In this document: in pieces, positions 32,396 to 45,310 of the stretch
Layout of the letters: the number at the start of each line of letters is the position of its first letter
Position numbering within the stretch: position 1 is the stretch's first letter
Assembly: GCF_032854445.1 (NCBI RefSeq)
Contig: NC_088306.1
Location: forward strand, 23,719,764 to 23,783,763
Origin: Liolophura sinensis
Lineage: Eukaryota > Mollusca > Polyplacophora > Chitonida > Chitonidae
Direction: 5' to 3'
Length of the DNA: 64,000 bases
The notes under the pieces: generated by a model
The model's database searches: none
Told to the model about the DNA's origin: nothing
The model's input: only the letters and a program-made list of their open reading frames with translations
Position numbers and translations under genes: made by a program

Positions 32396-32995
32396 GTTGA
32401 AACAGGCATTCGTATACCAGCCGTCAATCAATAAGGAAGTTCGAGTCAATAATTGCAAGGCCAATTCCCAAAACGACGTTTAACAAAAACTGCCTATGAA
32501 CAAAGAAATATATAAAGTACGAAAACAGAACGAAATCATACGAAGAGAAGCGGTCAAAAGTTTTCAGTGATGTAGGGAAGACGCAAGGTATATTCTTGGC
32601 GACTGAATGAAATCGGTATTCAAATCGTTTACCCTGCATAAGTTGTCGATAATAAAATATGTATCTCAGTTTCGCTTTGATTGAAACTGCTCATATATCC
32701 AAAGTGGGAGTTTTCATTCAACACGATGAATATATTGCTCCTAGTCTCTGGGTTAAACGGAATGAGGCACAATCAGGAAGCAGAGGACCAGAGATTCTGG
32801 ACGCTCTGTCCATATTTACTAACAAGAGATTTATACTCATTGTAAAACTTAAGGCCTTTGATGAAATAACCTTGATACACTCATTTTTGCAGTAATAACT
32901 TTTGACGTTGATTGAAAATCGTCACACAACACGCAGCATCTAACAAATGCTACAAGGCGAGATATTTATACGTGAGCCAAGGATATGTGAACCCG
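32395..32995 (-). repeat. 0.6-kb block, inverted partner of 62015-62612
   Basis: Read on the minus strand it aligns with 62015-62612 through ATATCTCGCCTTGTAGCAT, CTTAAGTTTTACAATG, GGACAGAGCGTCCAG, GGAATTGGCCTTGC and CTGGTATACGAATG. Identity looks near 75 percent. A minus-strand frame (about 32424-32530) keeps the membrane-like sequence NVVLGIGLAIIDS, matching DVVLGIGLAIIDQ in the partner. It could be a duplicated coding exon or an old transposon. Confidence 0.8.
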
Positions 32996-33514
32996 ATATT
33001 GTCCCGGTTTTGTCCAGCTCAGGTATGTAGAAGTTTTAAGCACAAAACACATAAGAGGCGACACTTATACCAGTGCACCGGAAAATATGTTTTTAATGCT
33101 TGTCAAATTGTCTTTTATGTTTTATTTGTTTACAAACTATTTAATTATATATATTTTTGTATATATTTATTCGTTACATTCCTAGTTATTTACTGATTTA
33201 GCAGTGTCTAGGCCTATCACGCTAATGCTAAAGGAGTTCGAAAAACAGCGACACAGCGGACTTCTGAAGTATGAATGATTATAAACAGAAGCCGTGAACC
33301 AAAATGGATTACATGGCTTTTTCAAATTCAGTTTTGTTTTGCCAGCTGTCTGTAGAGTTAGTGTGCTTAGCTTATCAGACCGTAACACTGTGTTTCCGAC
33401 AGCAATTTGTCTGATTTCCACAGAGACTATATCTGACGTGACAAACTGATAGAATGAAAAATGGAGTTGTTTGGGTGGAGTTTTTGGGCATTTGATTGTC
33501 TAATTCACAAAGTA

Positions 33515-33738
33515 ACATCTATCTTAATGTTGAACGGCGGTCAGCATTATGATGAGAAGAAACCGGATAGTGTCACGTGGAAACCGTTGATCATTTGGAG
33601 GATGCTGCAAGGCCTTCCCACGTGCGACCGGAGAGGAAGTCAGCATGGAATAGACTTGAATTCACAGCGACAACATTGGTGAGGGGTTCTTAGGTCATTG
33701 CGCTGCGCGAGCGCGCTAACTTCCGCCATGGAAGTCCC
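33515..33738 (-). mobile_element. tRNA-derived SINE, decayed
   Basis: GAACGGCGGTCAGCATTATG, CAAGGCCTTCCCACGTGCGA, GACTTGAATTCACAGCGACA (B-box complement), and a head ending CGAGCGCGCTAACTTCCGCC. Confidence 0.85.
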
Positions 33739-33769
33739 CAATGAAGCAGTGAAGATGAAATATCTGAAA

Positions 33770-34300
33770 GGAAAAGACGAAAACCAAAGTTGTGTAAGAT
33801 TGGCATCTACTGTGTAACTGCCATATATTATTCATCTTTTGCGATTGTCTCCTGGGTCAGTCAGGGATTCTAAACAAACATAATATCTGTGCACCTAGAG
33901 ACAACCGGAGGGAGAATCAGCCAATAATACCCATAAACGTCATAAACAGTCATTATATCTTCGAACAGAGAAATGGTAACATTACTTTTTGCACACAGCC
34001 GATGTAAAAAAAAAAAGAAAGAACAAAAAAACACACAAATTGATATTGATCCACCAGTGATCTACAGCCTGGCAGTTTCATAGGGATAGTAATCGACTAA
34101 AGCTATACTCATATATAACACAAATCTAGTAAGGATAGCTTACAAAAAATCAGATTCGACCACTGATTCCCCCTTTGGCATTCATATGTATTATAGTCCT
34201 TTGATCGCAGGGATTTCACAACAGAGCTGCGAATTATTCATTATTAACTAGGCTCATCTTGGGACAATAGAAGGACGGAGTGGGGAAAATATACTAGTAA
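33770..34300 (+). repeat. family 2, block T, diverged third copy
   Basis: TGTGCACCTAGAGACAAC, CATAAACGTCATAAACAGTC and AGAGAAATGGTAACATTACT TTTTGCACACAGCC (split) parallel 27820-27930 and 24030-24050. Confidence 0.55.
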
Positions 34301-37140
34301 TCTCACACGGAATGTGGCTTCTAACTGTCTTTGTCAAGCAGATCCAACTTTGTCGCTGTCCAATCTAATTACGGAAGTTTGGTTTTCATACATGTAAAAT
34401 AACAACGCTAAATATACGAATGATCATAGCGTGAAGCAAAAAGTTTTATTGCTCACATCGAGACTTCTCGGCTGAATGTTAGACAGTGTTATGTTCCGCG
34501 TAGTAGATGACTGATGTTTTCATATTTCCTCAAATAACTTCTGACAATAATATCTAGTGAATAATGAACACATATCAAGAGTATCAGTTTCCTAAACCTT
34601 TTTTTATATCCAGAAGATTCATATCAAAGAAAATAATATCGAAAAGGCTGATATTAGGTACACTCACGTATAACTCGTTCATGCTCAATGCATTTTTTAT
34701 CAAACTGGCATGGAAAGTGTGAGGAAACGGAGACGAAACGATGTGGCCCTGTATAGTCAGTACAGCTATAGTATCCTCATACCCACATGGAAATGGCAAA
34801 CGAAAAAGGTATAAACGCTCGAGTTAAATTATGTTCGATATTTTTATCCTGGGTGAAGGTTGTGCCATTTTGATGTCATACCCAGTAGACAGTGTTAGTA
34901 CACGAGTTCCGGTCAGGGCATAATCTGCACTGATTGTAGAAATGACAACTATGCTTATGTCATGTACATACCTGCGACGAATACATCATTATTATGCGAA
35001 CCCAGATATATATATAGGTATATTCTCTTAGAATTAAAACGTGTATATATGACCAACCTCATCGTTCTGGTTATGCTTCAACCCTTACATTGTTATCTCC
35101 CTTTTGCTACGGTGATTCATGCTGACAATTTTGTCCACAGACATTACGATTCCTCACCAAAATTATCACTAATCTGCAACCAATTTGGTGAGCAAAATTT
35201 GGAACATAGATATAAGTAAATCTTTGAGATTATCGTGTTTTAGCACAGTGTGAGTTAAAGCTCTTTGATATTCTCTGTCATGGTTTTCCACGGTGAATCA
35301 AACATACAGCAGTGCATTGCTAATCTTTTCAATGGTACCCCATTGTCGTATGTCTCGTTTTGTTTTGTTTTTAACCAAATTATTACTAACTTACAAGAAA
35401 TTTCACTCTTACACTCTTGTCACTCTTACTCACAGATCCTCTCACGGATACAGACTTTTGATAAAGTGGTGTTCCGTCATTTCATACACACAGTGAAAAC
35501 GGGAAGTTGTGTGCCCTTGGCAGAGGTGTAGGTATTCAGAGTTTCTTATCTACTGCTAACATGAAAACCTATGTTTGTAAAAGCTAATGGACCAAACAAA
35601 GGTACCGATAAATTTAAAATACTGTAAATGACAGAACTGTGACCATTTTGAAAAGACAACAATGTGTTTAAGCTTGTTTTGAATCTTCTGTTGACTTTGT
35701 GATTTAACCGACATGCGGATCATTCGGACTTCAATTCACAATTCAGATGTACTGACTAACGCGCTGATTTAAATTCTTGAAACTCGGAGAGAAATACCGA
35801 TCCAGGGGGGTAGGCTAAAGAGGGCAGGCTAAAGACAATGTCATTATACCTCAGTTGAGGTTTATTTTAACTGTGGATGTAATGCTTAACTAATGGTAAA
35901 TTGCACGCACCGAGCACCATGGCTAAGACTGAATTTTTGAAGGGATAGTCTTATAAGTGTCTAGTTTCTGGGATAGATTCCATAAATTCCGTTTTTTTCG
36001 TTTAACACAGTTTTAAACCGACATTGAGATCCTTATATCATGCTGATATCAGCTAAACGTTGAACAGTAGTAAGTATTAAATCCGTCATGATTTGACCAC
36101 CTGGTGCTGTGGGAACATTGTCGTCATAAAACAGATAGGTCCAAGGTGGGTTTGCACTCTTTTTTGTTTCTTCTGTGTAATACATCGTATGTTCTGCATA
36201 TTTGTGCTCGTAAAACAAAGAGGCAGTTCACAAGCATATCAGTTTAGTCGTAGAGAGCGGTGTGTTTTACACACCAAAAAACTAACATGTTTAGGCAGGA
36301 AATGTCCCCAATAGAAAAGCCACTATGCTGAAGGCTCTTTTGATGTATTGATCTGAAGACTATGAGCTCTTGACAAAAGGTCTGGATATTCGCATGGTTA
36401 GATTCGAAATGGTAATCGCTTTTTCATTCAAAGAGAATGGTTTAAACCCCGGTCAAAACTGTAAGTTGAACAGTAAGTTGAACAGTTATGTTCTAATGTT
36501 ACACCACCTTCTTGTCCAAATCTACCATCGACTATTACGCGTTCTCAATTGTCTAGTCTATTATTTATTGGCCAGCCTTGAAATGAGTGCCAAGATGTGA
36601 CCCCGCTTTCTTTCCCGGGAAGACAACTGGGATCCAACGGATTAGCTTCATCGCTTACAAGGTTTTCCCTGATGGACACCTAAGAAGGATAATTTATCGG
36701 CTAGACTAGCTGGTCCAAGTCCTCTGTGACGTCTTGTCTATTCCTTCAATTTACGTCTGAATCACAGTCCACACATTCAATATTACACTCAGTCTACAAT
36801 GGCTGGTATTTGGAAAATTGATTGGTTTATTCATTGATTTATTGATTTGACTGGCAATAAACTCAGCTCGAATAATTTTCATTTACTCAGTATTATTTAC
36901 CACTATCCGAAATAAATCGCTAACCTTTTGACAAAAAAGTAATGAAATAAACCAGCAGGGAGAGATCAATATGCATGTCATATGGGTGGAAGTTAGTAAA
37001 TCAACGAATTTCATGTTAGATCTCTTATCAGAATGTCCTGCTATTTTATCCATACCGCAGTTAACAGATACATGGAATTGCAGTTCGTCACTGTTGTGTG
37101 TTTGGTAACTGTTGTAATCCTTTTGCAGGAGCTGCTGGGA
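34300..37140. other. no recognisable gene
   Basis: AT-rich. The longest frames are below 90 codons and show no family signature or paralogue. Several contain isolated hydrophobic runs that are expected by chance in A/T-rich sequence. Confidence 0.4.
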
Positions 37141-37149
37141 CAAAATTTG

Positions 37150-37570
37150 TGTACATGGGAATCAATTATTGCACGAAGTAACCCAAAGGGAAGTATTTAT
37201 GCCAAAAATTAACCGATTGCAATTAAACTTATGCACACACAAGTTTAGATGATTGAAAAAATGTCTTTTTAGTTTCGTAGAATTAGGTTCAGTACTTTAG
37301 GAAGAGTTGCAAGGACAAAATCGGAAAACGTGGAAAAGCACTATTACACAAAGTCCTATATGGTGGTAATTATGAAAACAATTACTAGATTGCCATTAAA
37401 CGTAGTACAAGTTAAGATCATACAGAAGATAGATGATAAGTTGCATCAAAATGGGTGCAGTAGTTTGGGAGGACATGCATCGACAAAAAGGTATCTATAG
37501 AAAGACAGACAGACAGGGCGATTCCAGTATACACCCGCCTAATTTCATTATATCGGGTTGAACCCGAAAT
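37150..37570 (+). repeat. dispersed molluscan-type repeat with internal duplication
   Basis: Two roughly 165-bp halves are similar. The first has TTAACCGATTGCAATTAAAC and TTTAGGAAGAGTTGCA; the second has ACTAGATTGCCATTAAACG and TTTGGGAGGACATGCA. They are followed by AAAGACAGACAGACAGGGCG ATTCCAGTATACACC (split). I recognise this terminal pattern as common in bivalve intergenic DNA, but cannot name the family. Confidence 0.55.
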
Positions 37571-38980
37571 CTCAAGGTTCTCGCAGTCACAGCAATTCGG
37601 CGTTATAACCATCTCCCTGATTTGAAATGCTCAATCATAAATTGTCAACAAACTGCTTATAGTTGCATCCTGTTATAGATTGTGGAAATATAATGCAACA
37701 CATGTCAACGTGAAAATCGTTTTAAGTGCCCAAATATCAAAAACCGCAATATCACTGCTGTGATGACTTCATTCACCACACCTTAGTGAATATTATTAGC
37801 CTTGTGTTGTTCCGTTGTATGAGTTAAGTAGCGCATACTTAACCGATCCATGTGAAGTGTCGGTTCACCAGAGCAGGAAATGACTATAATATGAATCAGC
37901 TGACTTGTATATTGGCCAAGCAAACAAAACCACATAGACTGTTGAAATAGAAGTCCGGCGTCAGTGTTTATATACCATATTTACTTATCGTAATGGTCAG
38001 ATCTTGTTGGGACTAATGCATTTAAATGGCTTCTCGGCTACAGCTTCTCTTGTGGTAAAAATCCAGTTTTCTGGACAAATTAACCACGTCTAGACGCTTA
38101 TTTTACTTACAAATGTTATCCTTATTGATTTCATATTGATCCAAGCAAACATGCAATTTTATAATGAGCAAGAATCAAAATATTACCCTTGAATGAGAAT
38201 AGACACTGACAGTGTTCAATGTGCTAAACTAGAGATATTGCAAAATATTAATATGAAATACACAAAAAACTTTATTATATTAAATACGTTTTTGTCAGAC
38301 AACATGCAGTTTTTAATGTCGTGCTTACAAAACTACTTTGCCTTTCAAAGGTTGCGGAAAATTCTTAAATCTGACTATGGTAACTGCGTAGATCTGAAGA
38401 CGTTAATATAATAGACAGGCGTACCCTATGATCTTTATGATTAGATGCAAAAGAACTCAGAATTTCTTACAACAAATAGACAAAAAGTATGGGGACGCAT
38501 TAATTCCGGTTCCAGTTTTCTTTCTCCGAATCCGCAACATGAAACATCCCGTCACCGTTATGTTTAGTGTACAAGCTAAGTAAAGACTAATTAACATACT
38601 CTGTCATTAAGTCTGTCGCCCACCCTTAATAAATCAGAAAAAGCTCTTTTATTTGCTGCATGGAACTTAAAGTTTCAGTAACGTCTACAGCGCATATGCC
38701 TAACACTGGGACATTGTGAACATAGCAATATTTATACAGTTAGTTTCTGTACGGCCTGATGACGTGTGATAAAGCAGTACAATTTTTTGTATTCAAAGTG
38801 AATCACCTCACTGGTTTTGACGTTGGTGAGCTGCTAATGCACTTTAGTTCAAGACGTGCTTGTTTGCCAGTCTGCAGTGGCAATGTTCTGTATGGCAATC
38901 AAATTGCAACTTTTAAAAAAATTTCTTCTGGTAGAATTTTTCTGTTATCTGTTATTAGTCTGTTGTCTGTCTTACAGCGT
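37570..38980. other. no recognisable gene
   Basis: No domain-bearing frame, tandem repeat or paralogous block seen. Confidence 0.35.
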
Positions 38981-38984
38981 ACAG

Positions 38985-39280
38985 TTGAAAATAACTTCAG
39001 CTTTATTAATCAGGCTCACATCGGTATAGTATACTTAAGAACAGATCAGACCCTCAAGTATATAGAATACACTTTGCTCCAAAAACATTATTCCTGGCAC
39101 GCAATGACACCACACTGAAATTTTCTTCTGAACAAATCGAATTAAGTCTAATGAATTTTGAAAGAAAAGATTTTGAGCGCAGTAATGAGGTCTGGACATT
39201 TTTCCCTTGAAGTCGTCAACGTCAAGCGGCTGGTCACATTTATCTACAGTGTACAGGCTGTAGAAAGACTAATTTTGTCC
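38985..39280 (+). repeat. family 1 right-end fragment, first
   Basis: TTCAGCTTTATTAATCAGGC, CACACTGAAATTTTCTTCTG AACAAATCGAATTAA (split) match 6150-6300, 10660 and 15785. This 3' piece of the family 1 unit was copied more than 20 kb away. The 119-codon frame overlapping it has no counterpart in the other copies. Confidence 0.75.
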
Positions 39281-39720
39281 AAAGTTGCATGAATTGCTCC
39301 GTAAATAATAGTAATATTGCTTTGAATTTTTTCCCTTTTCTTCAAGAAGTAACGGGGTTCTTACAGTCTCCAATTCCTCAAAAAAAAAAAAAAGGTCTGA
39401 GATAAATCATTAGAACCGCGTTCCGTACACAATAAAAACTAGATGACATTTCGGTTTACTGATTTCTTTGTCTAGTGTTTTACGCCGTTGTCAAGGACAT
39501 TTCACTTTCACGTCGGCTGCCAGTGTTAAGGTGCATTGCCCGGGAAAAACCCACAACTAAACGCAGTCTGCTGAAAGATAGTCACACGTAAGACCGGAAG
39601 GACAGCATGCCACCGCTCTGATGAGACATTTTCTTCTGGGTAAAGGTATGGGCTGCATACATAAAGCAAATATCTCTGACTGTAAACCCGTAATATGCTA
39701 GTTAAACTGTTAAAACACAC
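39279..39720 (+). repeat. 0.4-kb duplicate, partner of 41670-42015
   Basis: CCAAAGTTGCATGAATTGC at 39279 and CCAAAGTTGCATAAATTGC at 41671 begin the pair. Both continue through a minus-strand SINE and a shared stretch with CAAATATCTCTGACTG. Confidence 0.8.
39473..39605 (-). mobile_element. tRNA-derived SINE fragment
   Basis: GTGTTTTACGCCGTTGTCAA, TTTCACTTTCACGTCGGCTG CCAG (split), GGAAAAACCCACAACTAAAC. Shared with 41790-41915, so it is older than that duplication. Confidence 0.75.
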
Positions 39721-39869
39721 TCTTTTGTAACGGAGTGTGTCGAGATGAACGCGATGAACATGTTTACCTTACCCGCCAATCATCGGTTGAATGAAAATTG
39801 AAAACCACGTCTTCAGACCGAGGGTTTAACGCAACACGAAAATTAATTTATATCATTATTGATAGTTTG

Positions 39870-40185
39870 TTTCTGTTCGGTGTAATGACGTGTGAAAAAG
39901 CAGTTTTTTTCGTATTCAAATTGAATCACAAGGAAGTGTTTCTGAGCCTTTCATACCCTAAAGTATATAGGACGGGTAAATCTTGATACTCTGTGCTCCA
40001 AAAGTAAAGATAATTCCTTGCACACAAAGATACAGCACTGAGATTTTCTTCCGAACAAATCGAATTAAGTCCAATGAACTTTGAAAGAAAAGATTTGGAG
40101 TGCAGTAATCAGATTTGGACATTTTTTCATCGAAGGCGTCAACATCAAGCGACTCCTCACATTTATCTACACTGTACAGGCTATC
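39870..40185 (+). repeat. family 1 right-end fragment, second
   Basis: GAGATTTTCTTCCGAACAAA TCGAATTAAGTCCAATGAAC (split) repeats the 39120 fragment and joins directly onto block G. Confidence 0.75.
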
Positions 40186-40312
40186 GTAAGGGTATCGCTA
40201 TCGGACAGCAAAGATAAGAAACAACTGGCTTGCTTAACTCCCAGATCAGCCATAGGCCTTACACAAGATAAAATAAAGAAACACGAAGACGCTTGAATAA
40301 ATATAAGTTATT

Positions 40313-40426
<114 letters not shown>

Positions 40427-40440
40427 TGCTACTGGATGCT

Positions 40441-40461
40441 AATTTGGACGCTGTAAGAGAC

Positions 40462-40552
<91 letters not shown>

Positions 40553-40566
40553 ACAGCGTCCAAATT
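40441..40566. repeat. perfect 24-bp inverted arms around an 80-bp (TA)n tract
   Basis: Left arm 40441-40464 (AATTTGGACGCTGTAAGAGA CTAT) is the exact reverse complement of 40543-40566. The intervening (TA)n (about 40468-40545) is itself self-complementary. The whole 126 bp can therefore extrude as a near-continuous hairpin. Confidence 0.97.
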
Positions 40567-41669
40567 CGGATGGAATATTCCCGCTTGCAAAGGCGAGCCT
40601 CTCCACGTAAAAATAGAATCCACAGTTAAGATGAATTTCTCAGTCTACGGAGACAGTCTGATAACTGCCTGTGAATGTGAACACTTCTCAGGGTGGATGG
40701 GTTGACATTATCGTCCGTTATGCGGAGCCGTCGATGTATGTTTCCCAGGAAATATACACAAAGTCACTTTCAGGGTGAAAAGGGATGAAATGTACGTCAT
40801 CGCACAAAAAGACAATGAGAAATATAAGCTCCAAAATGACGCCTCCAAAAAATAGTACTCGATGAAACACAACCAGAAAATGGAGGACAAATGATGAATA
40901 TCGAATGACGATACCTGCAAACCCAGCAAAAGCCTTCACATTGAATGACAGTAAATGTGACTTCTTACAAGTGGACTTGAATGAATGACTGCGAGCTTCA
41001 CATCTCCTTCGATCATATTTATATACTAAAGTAAAAGAAAATTCTGGAAGGTTTGATCCTAAACATGCTTGCAACAACGATACATATTTCTAGAAAGTAT
41101 ACCCTATGTACAATAACACTAGGCTCATAAACACCGAAGCCTCGAAAACGTTAAACTGAATTAATGGCAGGCTATAACGTGAACAAAGGAGAAAATGTAG
41201 GTCAAACATTCACCTGTTAAATTAAAAAAATATAGAACAATATTTAAAGACGGGATTCGTAGCACTAAAAACCCCCTCCGCCTCCAAAAGAAAAGATAAC
41301 TGTACATGAGTATGGTGATCTTTACAATAACTAAATATAACACATATATACAATAATGACAAAATGATGTTACAAAGGACATATGTACATTCACAAAGAT
41401 ATATACGTACACGAATGTCAATGAAGCTCTGGATAGCATGACAGTACAATGTTATCCTTACCAGTAATATGTACAATCTCCGGAGCATAAGGCTGTAAGG
41501 TCAAACACCATCGTAATAATCTCTGATTTTTGTTCTAGTTCTAAAACTTTTCTAAGAACACCAAAGATCAGTATACAAAGTGATATTAGTTGAACAAATT
41601 CGAAATTTTGTACAGCCAGCACAACGCCAAATGCCTCCTTCCCTATGGTGGAATAATTCTTTTGCTGTC

Positions 41670-42015
41670 CAAAGTTGCATAAATTGCCTACTAAATAATA
41701 GATATAATGCTCTGAAGTTTTTCCTTTTTCTTCAAAACGTAAAGTGTTTCTTGCAACCTATGTTTTTAAATAAAAATAAGAGCAATACGCCAAAATATTT
41801 CACTTTCACGACAACGACCAGCATTATTGTGGGAGGAAACTCGACAGAACCCAATAGAAAAACCCACGACTAAACGTAGGTTGCTGGAAGACCGTCCCAC
41901 GTACAACCCGAAAGAATTGGTGAGACATTTTCTGCTATGCAAATGTATGTGATGCATAAAACAAATATCTCTGACTGAAGGCCAATAATATGCCAGTTAA
42001 AACGTTTAATTCTAC
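41670..42015 (+). repeat. 0.4-kb duplicate, partner of 39279-39720
   Basis: See 39279-39720; the shared SINE fragment lies inside. Confidence 0.8.
41790..41915 (-). mobile_element. tRNA-derived SINE fragment
   Basis: AATATTTCACTTTCACGACA, CCAGCATTATTGTGGGAGGA, CGTAGGTTGCTGGAAGACCG. The head is missing. Confidence 0.8.
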
Positions 42016-42091
42016 CTAGATCTGAGATCTGTTTCATTCTTCCCAGCTTACCGTTCAGAAATACAGATATGTACTCTTCCATTCATTAGGG

Positions 42092-42360
42092 TCCTCCCTT
42101 GCTCAATTGATTAGCGCGCTAGCGCAGCGTAATGACCCAGGAGTCTCTTACCAATGCGGTGGCTGTGAGTTCAAGTCCAGCTCATACTGGCTTCTTCTCC
42201 AGTCGCACGTGGGAAGGTCTGTCAGCAACCTGCGGATGGCCGTGGGCTTCCCTCGGGCTCTGCCCGCTTTCCGCCCACAATAAAGCTGGCTGCCGTCGTA
42301 TAAGTGAAATATTTTACGGCGTGAACGGCGTGAAACACCAATCAAATAAATAAATAAATT
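42092..42360 (+). mobile_element. near full-length tRNA-derived SINE
   Basis: Head with TTAGCGCGCTAGCGCAGCGT, CAATGCGGTGGCTGTGAGTT CAAGTCCAGCTC (split, B box), CAGCAACCTGCGGATGGCCG, and tail CACCAATCAAATAAATAAAT. Confidence 0.9.
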
Positions 42361-43254
42361 CCATTCACTAATCTGGCACTCTGTGTTGTCGAGTATTCTA
42401 TCCTCAGCATGTAAAAGCTGTACGATACAAAAACATGTTTTCTGTAATCCTTCAGTAATCCTTACTTCATATGACCTGGTTCTTCGTGAAGAATGAAGAC
42501 CATAACGCAAATGTACCTGTTATATCTAGAATCGTCAGAAAAATATTACATAATAATAATTTTTATTATTATAAATAATAATCGTGAAATTATTTCGTGA
42601 GTTGTACACCATATAAAGGGTGACAGACAAATTGTTTGTACGATATCTTTGTGAAACTGGGCCATAATGCCGTACGAGTGAGTGCGTTGGTTACATTTGT
42701 GTTTTTTGCGATGTTACGGTCTTTATTATTACTACATAATGAGGCGATAAGAATTCAGAATTATTTTAAGATCACAGGACACCTCTTTTTGTGGTGTACA
42801 TTGTTCGCACTTTGAAAACAGCACAGATGACGGTACGTTTACCGCCCCGAGTAGGCCTAATATCATTTCATGCTGTTTGTGTGTATAAATTCAGTATAAA
42901 TTGTAGAAGTTCAGTTTGTTCACTTTTTAGATTTGTTTCGTGATTTATATAAAGGTAAACAATCGGAATTTCATTCAGTGATAAAAGTGTTATTTCGCAC
43001 AGTTTATAGATATCACTTTTGTTTTGCTGTTTTTGTTATATTTTACACTCAGACGCCATGACGTTGAAAAAGAAGAATTTGTTCGAAGACGTTCCAGTCT
43101 GAGCTCAGCGGTATGACGTCATAATACATGTACAGTGAACTTTTAAATTTCTACGTCACGCAACAATAAGACAAGACGCCATGTATGTGCAACTTTGATG
43201 TGTCTGGGTCGACTGCATTGGACTAAGCTTAGAACTCCATAAAACTCAAAAGCG

Positions 43255-43395
43255 ATGGCGCCTGCCTCACTTGTCAATGACCAGAGTTCTGATCGAGCAG
43301 TGCCTGTTTTCCTTCAGCATAATCCTGCCTGTTGTAACAGACTGGATCTATTGTTAAGTCAGATGTAATGCACCAATCAAATAAACAGATCAGTA
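43255..43395 (+). mobile_element. very decayed tRNA-derived SINE
   Basis: CAATGACCAGAG, CCTTCAGCATAATCCTGCCT and CACCAATCAAATAAACA preserve the order of the SINE body and tail. The rest is deleted or diverged. Confidence 0.5.
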
Positions 43396-45310
43396 AATAC
43401 CCCCAGATCTTAGTTATACAGACCTTTTCACTGTTGCAAACCATCTTTTCTTTAAGACACCTATGTCTGAAGGAACAGTTTTATTTTGAATAGAAATAAA
43501 TCAGTCGGAATGAAATCTTATCACCTCGATACCATGACATTTTCTAATCTGTTTGAAATAATTGAATCTCGTGGATGTATGAAAAGGCATAAATACGTCG
43601 GTGTGGAACAAAAAAGTGCAGGTTTTAATAATGCAGAGCTTAAAAAATTCTAATTATTAATTTTCTTTAAATATGTATCCTTAGCTCGGAATTTCCAAAC
43701 GCAGAAATATGATTATACAAGGAGTGGACTTGCACTAGCCGACAATGAATAAAGTATCGTGTATCGATTGAATTATGATTAGACGGATTAATAATTCTGA
43801 TATTGGCTGTAATCTAAACTGTCACGTCAGAAGAGGATGGGTAGGAGTTTGATTTGGGGAGACGTTCTTACCACTGTTAACAGGGATAATTAGGCTAAAG
43901 AGATGGGAAAACTACACTTCTAGTGGAGGCCATGCTGAAATCATCCAGTGTGTCTGTATACACGATGTTGTCCATGCATCTGATTATATCGGCCTGATTT
44001 TCAAAGGCGAAGAAACATTGTCACTACCTTGCTAATTCACAATTTACCTCAAAGACACTTTCTTTTAATGTTATTAAAGCTGTCGTTATTCTAGTCGGAA
44101 AATATAGTGAAGAAATCCACGAGACAACGAAATCAAACCAACAATGTGCAATAAAAGTGCAAACGTATTACTGTCTCATGCACAACTAGGAAGGAATTTG
44201 CACACGCCCTTCTATCACACAGAGACGAGGAAAGAATTTCGTGCAATTCTGATGACTAGTGCTTAAAAGAATAGAGTACATTTATATAAACTGTACCTTA
44301 AATGAAAGGGCTATACAAACTGTGTGGAATTCTATATTTTTTTAGGTATTTTAATGTTGTCGCAAGAGAGAAAAACCGTTTTAAACATCGGTATTTTCTA
44401 CAAAATCCACCGTTTCGAGGAAAATTGCTAGCCCCGCCACGTTTTAGGCCTGTCCAATGAAACGCCTCCTTTCCTCCTCTTGCCTTTTGTTCATAGTGAC
44501 ATCAGGTGCTTAAAGTTTTCCTCCTACCATATGGTTATCGTGCATTTTGCAGTCTCGGCTAAACACGTTTGCATATTCGTGACAACCGTGGATTTTAAGG
44601 TCTGTGAAAGCCAACTCTAAAAATGAAGAGTTTGGGATGTACAAGGGGGCTACATTATATCTACATCCGTGGCTGTTGTCTGCCAAACTGTGTCTGGAAT
44701 GTCATGTCCTGAAGAGCTGCTGGGTAAAGCTATGCATGATGAGGTATGTAATCTGTTCAAATGGCGGCGTAAAGGAGACTTCTGAGCCTTCGATGTTTAA
44801 CTATCAAAAACTCAAATAACAAGCTCTGCTGACAAAAAATTCAGATATTTTGTTTAACTTTAGATGTAGCTCTTTCACTTAAGCTATAGATTGTATAAAT
44901 GTGTTCCTTTCTTCTAAGTGGGCAAGCTCAGAACTGTAAAGTATCGATAGTACTTAAGGCACAGGGCAGCCTTCCAGTTCCACCTTATTCCCACTAGTTA
45001 TCACCCAGCAATACACTTTATAGTTTAAAATACAAAATGACACCACATGTTCGACAAAACAATGTTCGACAAAGGAAAAATGGTGTTAAATTAATGCAAA
45101 AAAAGCAGAAACTATATGCGTTCTCTTCTTTCGGAAGATGATTACCTTGGCAAATGGTATTGTGTTTTCGGGAAGCACCCAAATCAGTAAACTGGAATCT
45201 TGTCTAGTACAGTGCAAAAATACGAGAAAAGTATACCGCCGTATACAGTTGTACATACACATCCATATTTCGTTACACTGATACACCGTTCGTTACACCG
45301 GTGCAGTGGA
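43395..45310. other. no recognisable gene
   Basis: Apart from a faint relative of the 29.1-kb repeat at about 43975-44060, I see no family or repeat here. Frames are short. Confidence 0.35.

Noticed and set aside
38759-39118. 119-codon plus-strand frame
   Set aside because: Its second half is a fragment of the family 1 repeat that is not open in the other copies.
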